Source: Vibrio crassostreae 9ZC13
GTDB taxonomy: Bacteria > Pseudomonadota > Gammaproteobacteria > Enterobacterales > Vibrionaceae
Reading direction: 5' to 3'
Length of the DNA stretch: 64,000 nt
Assembly: GCF_000272045.2 (NCBI RefSeq)
Contig: NZ_AJYZ02000041.1
Span: forward strand, 516,247 to 580,246
Part shown: positions 16,423-24,107 of the stretch, piece by piece
Layout of the letters: every line of letters starts with the position of its first letter
Numbering within the stretch: position 1 is the stretch's first letter
Made by a program: the position numbers and the translations under genes
The notes under the pieces: generated by a model
What the model was told of the DNA's origin: nothing
Database searches by the model: none
The model's input: only the letters and a program-made list of their open reading frames with translations

Positions 16423-16481
16423 GAAATGCCTCCTTGAAGAACACGCATACTAAAGGAGGCAAGATAAGATTTCAATGCAAA

Positions 16482-16496
16482 CGATAATCAATATCA
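16482..16496 (-). promoter_or_regulatory. Fur-box candidate before chaN
   Basis: CGATAATCAATATCA agrees at 12 of 14 fixed positions with the 7-1-7 Fur consensus TGATAATNATTATCA. It lies between the end of rlmA and the start of chaN, on the promoter side of chaN. Confidence 0.6.
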
Positions 16497-16497
16497 A

Positions 16498-17313
16498 TTA
16501 AATTTGTTTGCGGTACACTCGCAGCATAAAGTCAGCTTCACAGTTGAATTGCTCTGCCTCGGTGAGTTGTAGTTTAAACTCTTCACTCGCCTTCCAAGCA
16601 AACGGCGTCATCTGTAGCAGGTCGAATGCATCTGACCCCGATAGTTCCATCATATAGTTTAGTTGCTCTTGATGCTCAAGCGTAAAACCTTCGATCACTT
16701 CTGGATCTTCGTCGTGCAAGCGAACGCCATCATAAATTGCATCACGCAGTTGATACAGGTGTCGGCTAGCTGGTGTCACGGTGATCACCACACCATTATC
16801 TTTGATGGTGCGTTGTAACTCTTCAGCCTTGCAAGGCGCGTAAATGCGTAGAATTCCGTCTAAGCTGTTTTCAGCAAAGGGTAGGCGATGGCTTGATGCA
16901 ACTGAGAAGTCGACAGCAGGGTAGCGTTTAGCGGCGTATTTGATAGCAATCTTAGAAATGTCTAGGCCAAAAGTAGCCCCTTTCTTTTCTTGAAGATTCA
17001 CAGCAATTTCGTTGGTGTAATAACCTTCGCCACAACCAATATCCAATAGGCTAGGCGTCTCTTCTGGTAGATAGCGAGAACACAACGTCACCACCGCTTG
17101 GCGCATTGGGTCATAGTGGTTACCTTCAAGGAAGCGACGACGTGCCTGCATCATCTCTTTGTTGTCACCTGGATCTTTTGAGCGTTTGTGGTGCGCAGGC
17201 ATCAAATTGACGTAGCCTTCTTTCGCTAGGTCGAACTGATGGTTCTTTTCACACTTAAACGTACGATCGTTTTGAGATAAAGGTTGGTGACACAAAGGGC
17301 ATTGGTAAGTCAT
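16498..17313 (-). CDS. rlmA: 23S rRNA (guanine-745-N1)-methyltransferase
   Basis: SAM-dependent enzyme methylating G745 of 23S rRNA. The N-terminal zinc finger (C5, C8, C21, H25 in MTYQCPLCHQ...KCEKNH) and the following KEGYVNLMPAHHKRSKDPGD block are hallmarks of RlmA. The Rossmann SAM motif is LLDIGCGEGYYTNEI. Length 271 is close to E. coli RlmA (269). It is followed on the minus strand by chaN, but the Fur-like box between them suggests separate control. Confidence 0.95.
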   Translation of the reverse strand: MTYQCPLCHQPLSQNDRTFKCEKNHQFDLAKEGYVNLMPAHHKRSKDPGDNKEMMQARRRFLEGNHYDPMRQAVVTLCSRYLPEETPSLLDIGCGEGYYTNEIAVNLQEKKGATFGLDISKIAIKYAAKRYPAVDFSVASSHRLPFAENSLDGILRIYAPCKAEELQRTIKDNGVVITVTPASRHLYQLRDAIYDGVRLHDEDPEVIEGFTLEHQEQLNYMMELSGSDAFDLLQMTPFAWKASEEFKLQLTEAEQFNCEADFMLRVYRKQI

Positions 17314-17517
17314 GACGATCTCAGAGGCATAGAGTTGGGCGAAGATTCTATCAAAAAGGTCTGCATCAGGCTAAATAAAAAGGCGAGAATATCCGCTTCT
17401 AGAATAGTGAGCTTATGGCTTATTACAATAAAAATCAGAGCTTAGGTTTAGGTCACGTTTATCTGCGTTTTTTCTGGGTATCGTCTACGCTTTCCTACTG
17501 TTTAATTAGAAGCTGAT

Positions 17518-18486
17518 ATGACAAAGAAAATCATTCTAGATACAGATCCGGGCATCGATGATGCAATGGCCATCCTATTTGCGGAAGCACATCCTGATAT
17601 TGAGTTAGTGGGCATCACTACTGTTTATGGTAATGCGACGATAGACAACGGGACTCAAAATGCCCTTTATCTGAAGCAGAAGTTTGGAATGAAGGCGCTT
17701 GTGGCTAAGGGAACGGATAAGCCGTTAATAAGAGATCCTGTTGGAGCCACGGTTGTGGTGCATGGCGAGGCTGGATTTGGGGATGTGAAAGCGCCAAGTT
17801 CATTAGATGTTACAGCGCTTGATAAGCCGGCTTACCAGTTCATTATCGATAGTGTTCGAGCTGAACCGGGAGAGATCACTCTTGTGGCGGTTGGCCCTCT
17901 TACTAACCTCGCGCTCGCTCTGGAAGCGGACCCTGAAATTGTCGACTTAGTAAAAGAAGTGGTCATTATGGGGGGCGCGTTCGGTGAAAATGACCATCGA
18001 GGTAACGTGACGCCATTTGCTGAAGCGAATATCCATGATGATCCTCACGCTGCGGATAAGGTGTTTACGGCATCATGGCCTGTCGTGATTATCGGATTAG
18101 ATGTCACTGAGGAGAGCTTCTTTACTGGTCAATACCTTGATGATTTACGAGATGATGCTGGAGAGGTAGGGCAGTTTATCTGGGATGTTAGCCGTTACTA
18201 CTTAAAGTTCTATTCTGAAAAAGTAGGAATGGAGGGTTGTCATGTTCACGATCCTTCAGCCATTGCTTATGTTATCCAACCATCTCTATTTACCTGTCGT
18301 AGTGGCTCAGTCAGAGTAGTGACTGATGGCCCCGCTGAAGGGATGACAATTCAGAAAGTTGATCAACGTAAATATATGAATGATGAGTGGAGTTCATTCC
18401 CTGCACAAAAGGTCGGCGTTCAAGTGGACAACAATGCTCTATTGTCACTCTATAGAGAAACTTTAGTTCACTATTCACAGCAGTAA
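17518..18486 (+). CDS. Nucleoside hydrolase (inosine-uridine preferring family)
   Basis: 322 residues of the IUNH family, which split ribonucleosides into base and ribose. The Ca2+-binding N-terminal motif is DTDPGIDDAMAI, and HDPSAIAYV provides the conserved C-terminal His-Asp pair. Relatives in E. coli are RihA/B/C; specificity cannot be decided from what I see. Single gene, ended by a terminator shared with yeaD. Confidence 0.92.
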   Translation: MTKKIILDTDPGIDDAMAILFAEAHPDIELVGITTVYGNATIDNGTQNALYLKQKFGMKALVAKGTDKPLIRDPVGATVVVHGEAGFGDVKAPSSLDVTALDKPAYQFIIDSVRAEPGEITLVAVGPLTNLALALEADPEIVDLVKEVVIMGGAFGENDHRGNVTPFAEANIHDDPHAADKVFTASWPVVIIGLDVTEESFFTGQYLDDLRDDAGEVGQFIWDVSRYYLKFYSEKVGMEGCHVHDPSAIAYVIQPSLFTCRSGSVRVVTDGPAEGMTIQKVDQRKYMNDEWSSFPAQKVGVQVDNNALLSLYRETLVHYSQQ

Positions 18487-18523
18487 AGCTAACTAATCGT
18501 CATCGTAGTGTTGTAAAAAATAG

Positions 18524-18556
18524 CTGTAAAAAAGGCCGGATAAACCGGCCTTTGAA
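18524..18556. terminator. Terminator between nucleoside hydrolase gene and yeaD
   Basis: AAAGGCCGG / CCGGCCTTT stem (18531-18553) with loop ATAAA. The A-run on the left gives a strong U-tract for minus-strand yeaD. Confidence 0.8.
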
Positions 18557-18572
18557 GAGTTTTTTGAGTCGC

Positions 18573-19457
18573 TTACTGAGCTGAAATCACCGTAATCAAC
18601 TGGTGGTTTTCGCCAGGCTGCAATGTTTTGCCTGCTTCTAGGCTTGGTGCGTGCAGCGTTGATTCAACACATAACATGGTTAGGTAACCGTCGTCTTGCA
18701 TATCACCCATACCAGCAGCACCTTCGGCCCACGGGTTCCACAGTACTGCAGAGTTATGACCGTGGTTTTCAACTGTTAGCGTGCGATCCAGCTTCTTGTC
18801 AGCAACAAAGATTTGCGCTTCTGGTTGCGTGTAAACGCGGTCAATCGTGTCGGTCAGTACCAGTTCAGATCCACCTTGGCAGATCTTGCCACCTTGCAGG
18901 CTATCAATGTACTCAGCACCCATACCAGTGGTGGTTGTGTTGTGGATATCGCCAACGTTTAGGTAAGTGTGTAGTGCACCAGAGAAAGTCCATGGCTGAG
19001 AATCAGTGTTCTTCACGTCCAGCGTTACTTTTAGTTGTTCGCCGATCTCAACATTCAAGCGAGCATCAAACTGATGAGGCCATACTGCTAGCGTCTCTTC
19101 GCTTGGCTTCAGACCTAAGCTAACAATCACGCCAGCTTCGCTTTCACGGTGTTCAACCAATTGCCATTCACTTGAACGGGCAAAACCATGTGCTGGTGCT
19201 GCAATGCGACCAAACCAAGGCCAACATACTGGAATACCACCACGCAGAGCCGTTTTACCATCGAACTTAGCTTGTTGGCTCATCCAAATTAGGTCTTCTT
19301 GACCTTGCGGTTGGAATGACACCACATGGCCGCCAAACAGTGAAATCGCTGCGTTTGCTTTATCGTGGATAACGCGAACCAGTTTTACACCTTCGTGTTC
19401 AACGATAGTGACGTTGTCAGAAAGTACCGCCAGTGCAGGTAGAGTAGATAAATCCAT
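18573..19457 (-). CDS. yeaD: D-hexose-6-phosphate mutarotase (YeaD)
   Basis: 294-residue cytoplasmic aldose-1-epimerase-fold protein; YeaD enzymes interconvert alpha and beta anomers of glucose-6-phosphate and similar sugars. Motifs include LRGGIPVCWPWFGR, with conserved residues for the phosphate, and ALHTYLNVGDI carrying the catalytic His. It lies just downstream of gapA on the same strand, as in E. coli (gapA-yeaD), but a strong hairpin separates them here. Confidence 0.93.
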   Translation of the reverse strand: MDLSTLPALAVLSDNVTIVEHEGVKLVRVIHDKANAAISLFGGHVVSFQPQGQEDLIWMSQQAKFDGKTALRGGIPVCWPWFGRIAAPAHGFARSSEWQLVEHRESEAGVIVSLGLKPSEETLAVWPHQFDARLNVEIGEQLKVTLDVKNTDSQPWTFSGALHTYLNVGDIHNTTTTGMGAEYIDSLQGGKICQGGSELVLTDTIDRVYTQPEAQIFVADKKLDRTLTVENHGHNSAVLWNPWAEGAAGMGDMQDDGYLTMLCVESTLHAPSLEAGKTLQPGENHQLITVISAQ

Positions 19458-19610
19458 TACATGATCCTTCTAAGGAAATTGAATTCAAATGCTGACTAGA
19501 GTGATGCTTGTGTTTTCATGAGTAACAAGCAGAGTCAGTATTAGAATTGAATTTTGCGTTTGGGCTATCTTGATGAGCTTAGACAGACGCGGTTTAAAAG
19601 ATAGCAGGCA

Positions 19611-19642
19611 TTAAAAAGGCGACACTAAGGTCGCCTTTTTCA
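19611..19642 (-). terminator. gapA terminator
   Basis: AAAAAGGCGAC (19613-19623) pairs with GTCGCCTTTTT (19630-19640). It is located 60 bp after the gapA stop codon and before yeaD, and may be partly read through to yeaD. Confidence 0.85.
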
Positions 19643-19699
19643 AAGTCTGCTCAAAACAGTCTTCGCTAATGCTTATCTAAAGCGATTTCTAAAAAGAAA

Positions 19700-20695
19700 T
19701 TACTTAGAGATGTGAGCGATTAGGTCTAGAACTTTGTTTGAGTAACCGATTTCGTTGTCGTACCAAGATACAACTTTAACGAATTTGTCAGTTAGAGCAA
19801 CACCAGCTTTAGCATCGAATACTGAAGTTTGAACTTCACCGATGAAATCTTGTGATACTACTTGGTCTTCAGTGTAACCAAGAACGCCAGCCATTTCGCC
19901 TTCAGAAGCTTCTTTCATTGCAGCACAAATTTCTTCGTAAGATGCAGCTTCTTTTAGGTTAACTGTTAGGTCAACTACAGATACGTTAGCAGTTGGTACA
20001 CGGAAAGCCATACCAGTTAGAAGGCCGTTTAGTTCTGGAAGAACAACGCCTACAGCTTTAGCAGCACCAGTTGAAGATGGGATGATGTTTTGAGAAGCAC
20101 CACGGCCACCGCGCCAGTCTTTAGCAGAAGGGCCATCTACAGTTTTTTGAGTTGCTGTAGTAGCGTGAACTGTAGTCATAAGACCAGACTCAATGCCCCA
20201 CTTATCGTTAAGTACTTTAGCGATAGGTGCAAGACAGTTAGTAGTACAAGAAGCGTTAGAAACGATGTCTTGACCAGCGTAAGATGCTTGGTTAACGCCC
20301 ATTACGAACATTGGAGTTGCATCTTTAGAAGGACCAGTAAGAACTACTTTCTTAGCGCCAGCAGTGATGTGCTTACGTGCAGTCTCGTCAGTTAGGAAAA
20401 GACCAGTTGCTTCAGCAACTACGTCTACGTCGATAGCATCCCACTTAAGGTCTTCTGGGTTACGCTCAGCTGTAACACGTACAGTTTTACCGTTAACGAT
20501 TAGGTTACCGCCTTCAACTTCAACAGTACCGTTGAAACGGCCGTGAGTTGAGTCGTACTTAAGCATGTATGCCATGTACTCTACGTCGATTAGATCGTTA
20601 ATACCTACTACTTCGATGTCTGCACGCTCTTGAGCTGCGCGGAATACGAAACGGCCGATACGGCCAAAACCGTTAATACCTACTTTGATAGTCAT
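19700..20695 (-). CDS. gapA: Glyceraldehyde-3-phosphate dehydrogenase
   Basis: Glycolytic enzyme, 331 residues from Met 20695 (MTIKVGINGFGRIGRF). The NAD-binding GFGRIG motif, catalytic Cys150 in SNASCTTNC and the distal NEIGYSNKVLD are present. A longer open frame begins at 20803 but its 36 extra codons lack family similarity. The gene shows strong codon bias (for example, GTA/GTT and GAA rich), as expected for high expression. It is divergent from msrB and upstream of yeaD as in E. coli. A HexR-like box lies about 40 bp before the start. Confidence 0.98.
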   Translation of the reverse strand: MTIKVGINGFGRIGRFVFRAAQERADIEVVGINDLIDVEYMAYMLKYDSTHGRFNGTVEVEGGNLIVNGKTVRVTAERNPEDLKWDAIDVDVVAEATGLFLTDETARKHITAGAKKVVLTGPSKDATPMFVMGVNQASYAGQDIVSNASCTTNCLAPIAKVLNDKWGIESGLMTTVHATTATQKTVDGPSAKDWRGGRGASQNIIPSSTGAAKAVGVVLPELNGLLTGMAFRVPTANVSVVDLTVNLKEAASYEEICAAMKEASEGEMAGVLGYTEDQVVSQDFIGEVQTSVFDAKAGVALTDKFVKVVSWYDNEIGYSNKVLDLIAHISK

Positions 20696-21053
20696 TGTAG
20701 TTGCTCCACAACTTAATTTCTGATTAAAGATAACTGGTAGTAAAATTACAGAATCCAGTATACATCTGCAATAGATAATCCGACTTAACTTGTTTAATGT
20801 CAAAAAAAAGCGACGCTTTTCTTAACAATTGGGTGTAAGTGATTGAAAATTGACCATTGCAAGTGGCTCTGTACCCTTCCAGTTGGGTAAAATACCCCTA
20901 AATGATGATTCACTTATGAGTGTATATGTACAATGTTTCCTGGTGAGAAAGTATGTGCTACAAAACGACTCATATGCAAGCCTTTATAGAAAAAAGTAAA
21001 TATAATAACTGAGAATGTGGAGAGATATTAACGTGATTCAAAAGGGAGGAAAT
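20696..21053. promoter_or_regulatory. Divergent gapA / msrB control region (358 bp)
   Basis: Holds the HexR-like box at 20736-20750 and a perfect 15-base palindrome AAAAGCGACGCTTTT at 20806-20820 in an A-rich tract, a possible second operator or small hairpin. The strong Shine-Dalgarno of msrB (AAGGGAGGAA) is at its right end. No reliable small gene was found. Confidence 0.5.
20736..20750 (-). promoter_or_regulatory. HexR-type operator candidate before gapA
   Basis: GGTAGTAAAATTACA matches 14 of 15 positions of a TGTARTWWWATTACA pseudo-palindrome, the pattern reported for the sugar-phosphate regulator HexR in gammaproteobacteria. It lies 41 bp upstream of the gapA start codon. The link to HexR is inference; no hexR gene is in the window. 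Confidence 0.5.
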
Positions 21054-21452
21054 ATGATAAAGCCTGATGAATACTGGCGTGAGCGCCTAACGGACGACGA
21101 ATTTTCAGTGTGTCGTGAGCGTGGTACTGAAGCCCCATATAGCGGCAAGTTACTGCACAACCATAAGACTGGCGTCTATAGCTGCACATGCTGTGAAAGC
21201 CCTTTGTTTCTGTCGGATAACAAATATGACTCTGGGTGTGGTTGGCCAAGCTTTGATGCCCCAGTGAATGATGAAGCAGTACGCTATATAGAAGATCTAA
21301 GTCACGGAATGAAGCGTGTAGAGATCCGTTGTACCGCCTGTGATAGCCATTTAGGTCACGTTTTTCCAGATGGCCCGAAGACCACAGGTGAACGGTTCTG
21401 TGTTAATTCAGTGTCGTTAATTTTCAACAAAAATGACGAAAGTACGAAATAA
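21054..21452 (+). CDS. msrB: Peptide-methionine (R)-S-oxide reductase
   Basis: 132 residues from ATG 21054, chosen because AAGGGAGGAA immediately precedes it; an in-frame start at 21015 has no ribosome site. The enzyme repairs the R-epimer of oxidised methionine using thioredoxin. Zinc-binding CxxC pairs (CTCCESPLF and CTACDSHLG), the GCGWPSF block and the catalytic RFCVNSVSL are all present. Divergent from gapA, as in enterobacteria. Confidence 0.95.
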   Translation: MIKPDEYWRERLTDDEFSVCRERGTEAPYSGKLLHNHKTGVYSCTCCESPLFLSDNKYDSGCGWPSFDAPVNDEAVRYIEDLSHGMKRVEIRCTACDSHLGHVFPDGPKTTGERFCVNSVSLIFNKNDESTK

Positions 21453-21540
21453 CTTGTAACTATTGTCTAATCCTTACAGGTCGCATTTGTCGATTTAGGA
21501 ATGCTGAAACGCCCAAGATTTCAGATTTAACTCTAGTACA

Positions 21541-21577
21541 AATAAAAACAGCTACCAAAAAGGTAGCTGTTTTTATT
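21541..21577. terminator. Bidirectional terminator, msrB / DUF2989 gene
   Basis: A perfect 16-bp inverted repeat (AATAAAAACAGCTACC with its complement) encloses a 5-nt A loop and supplies U-runs in both directions. Confidence 0.88.
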
Positions 21578-21627
21578 TGAAAGCAGGTGAATAAGAAGCT
21601 TAAGTAAGAACACTATAAATCAAGCGA

Positions 21628-22443
21628 TCAGTAACTCGGGACGATTGAAGGGCTGTAAATTCCATCCTCAATCGCTTCGACGATGTTATCTGCGTCTTTA
21701 TTTAGCTTCTTATAGGTTGCCTTGTCGAAATGGTACAACACCGTGAGCTCGGCTTCAGAAGCAATCGGCACGTCAAAGTCTTTGGCAACCATTGCCCAAA
21801 CGTACGCTTTTTCCATATGTCCCAGGCTGTGGTTGATACTGGCCATCGACTTGAAGATTTCAGTGTTGGCTACCGAGCCATTAGAAAGCGTTAGCGCATT
21901 ATTGAGTAGCTTAAGTGTCTTTATATGATTGCGGGTGGTATAGAAGGTTGCCAAAGCATATTGCATCTCAGCTGTGTTTAACGCTTCAGAGCCTTCTAGT
22001 TGTAGGAAACTGCGTCTGGCATTGGTGTCCCCAGTTTGCGACCACAAGAAGTAAAGCGTTTCCGGTGTATCAGATTTCGATAGCTCATCAACAATGCGCT
22101 CAGACTCTTCGATACTGTGCATTAAAGAGGTAAAGCGACGCTCTTGCAGCTTAGATTGATCGATCGTTTCGATCTGTGCCGCGAGCTCTAGGCACTTTTT
22201 GTAGGCAGTGACTAATTCGAATTCTTTAATTTTGTTGATTTCGGTGGGTTGCTTCTGAACTTCAAATCGATGCCAGATGAGGTCGGTACGTGCGACACGA
22301 CATTGCCCATCGTTCATGTTCAATTGTTCACACTGAAGACCCGGATTGCTTTGGCACAGTTGATCGGTATTTTTGTTCCCTTCAAGACACCCAACCAGAG
22401 TGAAAGGCAATAGGCTAATCGCCAACCATTTCATAATTTTCAT
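21628..22443 (-). CDS. DUF2989-type lipoprotein
   Basis: 271-residue predicted lipoprotein: signal peptide ending LLPFTLVGC gives a lipobox V-G-C with Cys19. The mature part is mostly alpha-helical with TPR/Sel1-like pairs (for example AEMQYALATFYTTRNHIKTL and FKSMASINHSLGHMEKAYVW). It resembles the DUF2989 family found in Vibrio and relatives, whose role is unknown. Met4 (MKWLAI) is a possible alternative start. Divergent from yeaC. Confidence 0.75.
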   Translation of the reverse strand: MKIMKWLAISLLPFTLVGCLEGNKNTDQLCQSNPGLQCEQLNMNDGQCRVARTDLIWHRFEVQKQPTEINKIKEFELVTAYKKCLELAAQIETIDQSKLQERRFTSLMHSIEESERIVDELSKSDTPETLYFLWSQTGDTNARRSFLQLEGSEALNTAEMQYALATFYTTRNHIKTLKLLNNALTLSNGSVANTEIFKSMASINHSLGHMEKAYVWAMVAKDFDVPIASEAELTVLYHFDKATYKKLNKDADNIVEAIEDGIYSPSIVPSY

Positions 22444-22547
22444 ATTCCTTCACTTGTGATCAGATGCACTTATTATTGGTCAGGTTCTTGACTCAATTCT
22501 GTTACGGGTTATTTTCTGGTGAAAATTGTTAAAACTAAGGCTTTACC

Positions 22548-22829
22548 ATGGATGCAGAACAACTTCTTAGCGCAATGACACCCGAGGTCTACGAACGTTT
22601 AACCTACGCAGTTGAAACGGGTAAATGGCCAGAAGGTACGGCGCTCTCAAAAGAACAGCGCGACTCGTGTATGCAAGCGGTTATGTTATACCAATCTAAA
22701 CATAACTCTGAAGCTCAACATATGACAATTGCAGCTGGTGGTGAGATTAGCTTTAAATCTAAGTCTGAACTAAAGAAACAGTTTAAGTCAGATCAAGAAG
22801 ACATTGTTAGGGTTAACCCGAATCATTAA
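22548..22829 (+). CDS. yeaC: YeaC-family (DUF1315) protein
   Basis: 93-residue cytoplasmic protein resembling E. coli YeaC: MTPEVYERLTYAVETGKWPEG and LSKEQRDSCMQAVMLYQSKH are the conserved blocks. Function is unknown. In E. coli yeaC lies beside ansA and close to sppA and gapA-yeaD, and the same grouping holds here. It ends at a strong hairpin. Confidence 0.9.
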   Translation: MDAEQLLSAMTPEVYERLTYAVETGKWPEGTALSKEQRDSCMQAVMLYQSKHNSEAQHMTIAAGGEISFKSKSELKKQFKSDQEDIVRVNPNH

Positions 22830-22841
22830 GCTTAAATTACA

Positions 22842-22872
22842 ACAAAGGGGTGGCAATGTGCCACCCCTTTTA
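22842..22872 (+). terminator. yeaC terminator
   Basis: AAAGGGGTGGCA (22844-22855) pairs with TGCCACCCCTTT (22859-22870) around a 3-nt loop, followed by TTT. Confidence 0.82.
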
Positions 22873-22910
22873 GTTTAACTCGTTTATTTATAAGCAATAA
22901 AACGATTTAG

Positions 22911-22960
22911 TTCACGTTAAGCCGCCGTTACTTTCATAGAATAACTGGCTTTAACGTGAA
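22911..22960. repeat. Long imperfect inverted repeat between yeaC and ansA
   Basis: TTCACGTTAAGCC (22911-22923) and GGCTTTAACGTGAA (22947-22960) are complementary apart from one extra base, with a 23-nt loop. It lies just beyond the 3' end of minus-strand ansA (22973), so it may stabilise that mRNA end. No T-run follows. Confidence 0.5.
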
Positions 22961-22972
22961 TCCTTGAACAGG

Positions 22973-23989
22973 TTATAAGCTCATCTCACCGCGCAATACT
23001 TGTTGCATCTGAGCCTTCACTTCTTCGTAGCCTAGGTTTTGGCTTAATAGATAATGCAACTTCGCCAGTGCCGCTTCTGGTGTCATATCGTAACCACTCA
23101 CCACGCCCGCTTCTGCTAGTGCACAACCTGTCGCGTAACCACCCATGTTGACTTTACCAGCCAAACATTGAGTTAGGTTCACCACAATAACACCGCGCTC
23201 TGAGGCATCTTTCAGGTGCTGAAGCAGTTCTGGGTTTTGTGGTGCGTTACCCACACCGAAAGTAAGCAGAATCATCGCGTTAACAGGTTGTAATAGCGTG
23301 TTACGGATAACTTCGTGTGAGATGCCTGGGTACATTGTGATTACGCCGATAGGTTGCGGAGTAATGTTATGAACCTTGAAAGCACCTTTAGGTTGTTCGT
23401 TTACCTTTACGTTATTGCTAAGTTGGATATTGATACCCGCTTCTAGCAATGGATTCAGGTTTGGAGACGTAAACGCATTGAAGCCATCTGCGTGTGATTT
23501 TGTGCTGCGGTTACCACGCATCAACTTGTTGTTGAAGAACAGTGTCACTTCGTTGATAGGGTAGTTTGCGGCAATGTGTAGCGCATTCAGCAGGTTTGCT
23601 TGTCCGTCTGAACGAAGCTCTGCTAGTGGGATCTGAGAACCCGTAACAATCACAGGTTTGCCGAGGTTTTCAAGCATGAAAGACAGTGCAGAGGCAGTGT
23701 AAGCCATAGTGTCTGTGCCATGCAGGATAACGAAACCATCGTACTTATCGTAGTTCGCGCGAATGTCATCAGCGATAGTCTGCCAATCAAGTGGCGTCAT
23801 ATCTGAAGAGTCCATTAATGGAGAGTATTCGTGAATGGTGTACTTAGGCATCTCTGGGCGATGGAATTCAGGCATGCCAGCTAGCTGCTTATCCATGAAA
23901 CCTGCGACTGGAACATAGCCGTGGTCAATAGACTTCTGCATGCCAATTGTGCCGCCGGTGTACGCGATATAGATGTGTTTTCTTTCCAT
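22973..23989 (-). CDS. ansA: L-asparaginase I (cytoplasmic)
   Basis: 338-residue amidohydrolase turning asparagine into aspartate and ammonia. Both active-site threonine blocks are present: YTGGTIGMQKS near residue 10 and HGTDTMAYTASAL near 90. There is no signal peptide, so this is the cytoplasmic type I enzyme (E. coli AnsA, 338 residues). It lies downstream of sppA on the same strand, as in E. coli, though a hairpin separates them. Confidence 0.95.
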   Translation of the reverse strand: MERKHIYIAYTGGTIGMQKSIDHGYVPVAGFMDKQLAGMPEFHRPEMPKYTIHEYSPLMDSSDMTPLDWQTIADDIRANYDKYDGFVILHGTDTMAYTASALSFMLENLGKPVIVTGSQIPLAELRSDGQANLLNALHIAANYPINEVTLFFNNKLMRGNRSTKSHADGFNAFTSPNLNPLLEAGINIQLSNNVKVNEQPKGAFKVHNITPQPIGVITMYPGISHEVIRNTLLQPVNAMILLTFGVGNAPQNPELLQHLKDASERGVIVVNLTQCLAGKVNMGGYATGCALAEAGVVSGYDMTPEAALAKLHYLLSQNLGYEEVKAQMQQVLRGEMSL

Positions 23990-24052
23990 GGCGATTAATA
24001 CTTAGTGTGATGTAGGGAACAGGGGGGCGATTATAGCGAATTATCATGCAAT

Positions 24053-24083
24053 AAAAAGAGGCACCTCACACAGAGGTACCCCT
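24053..24083 (-). terminator. sppA terminator
   Basis: On the minus strand GGGTACCTC pairs with GAGGTGCCT(C) around TGTGT, with one G-U pair, followed by a T5 run. It lies 25 bp after the sppA stop codon. Confidence 0.65.
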
Positions 24084-24107
24084 TAGTCATTGAGTTATTG
24101 GCTCAAC

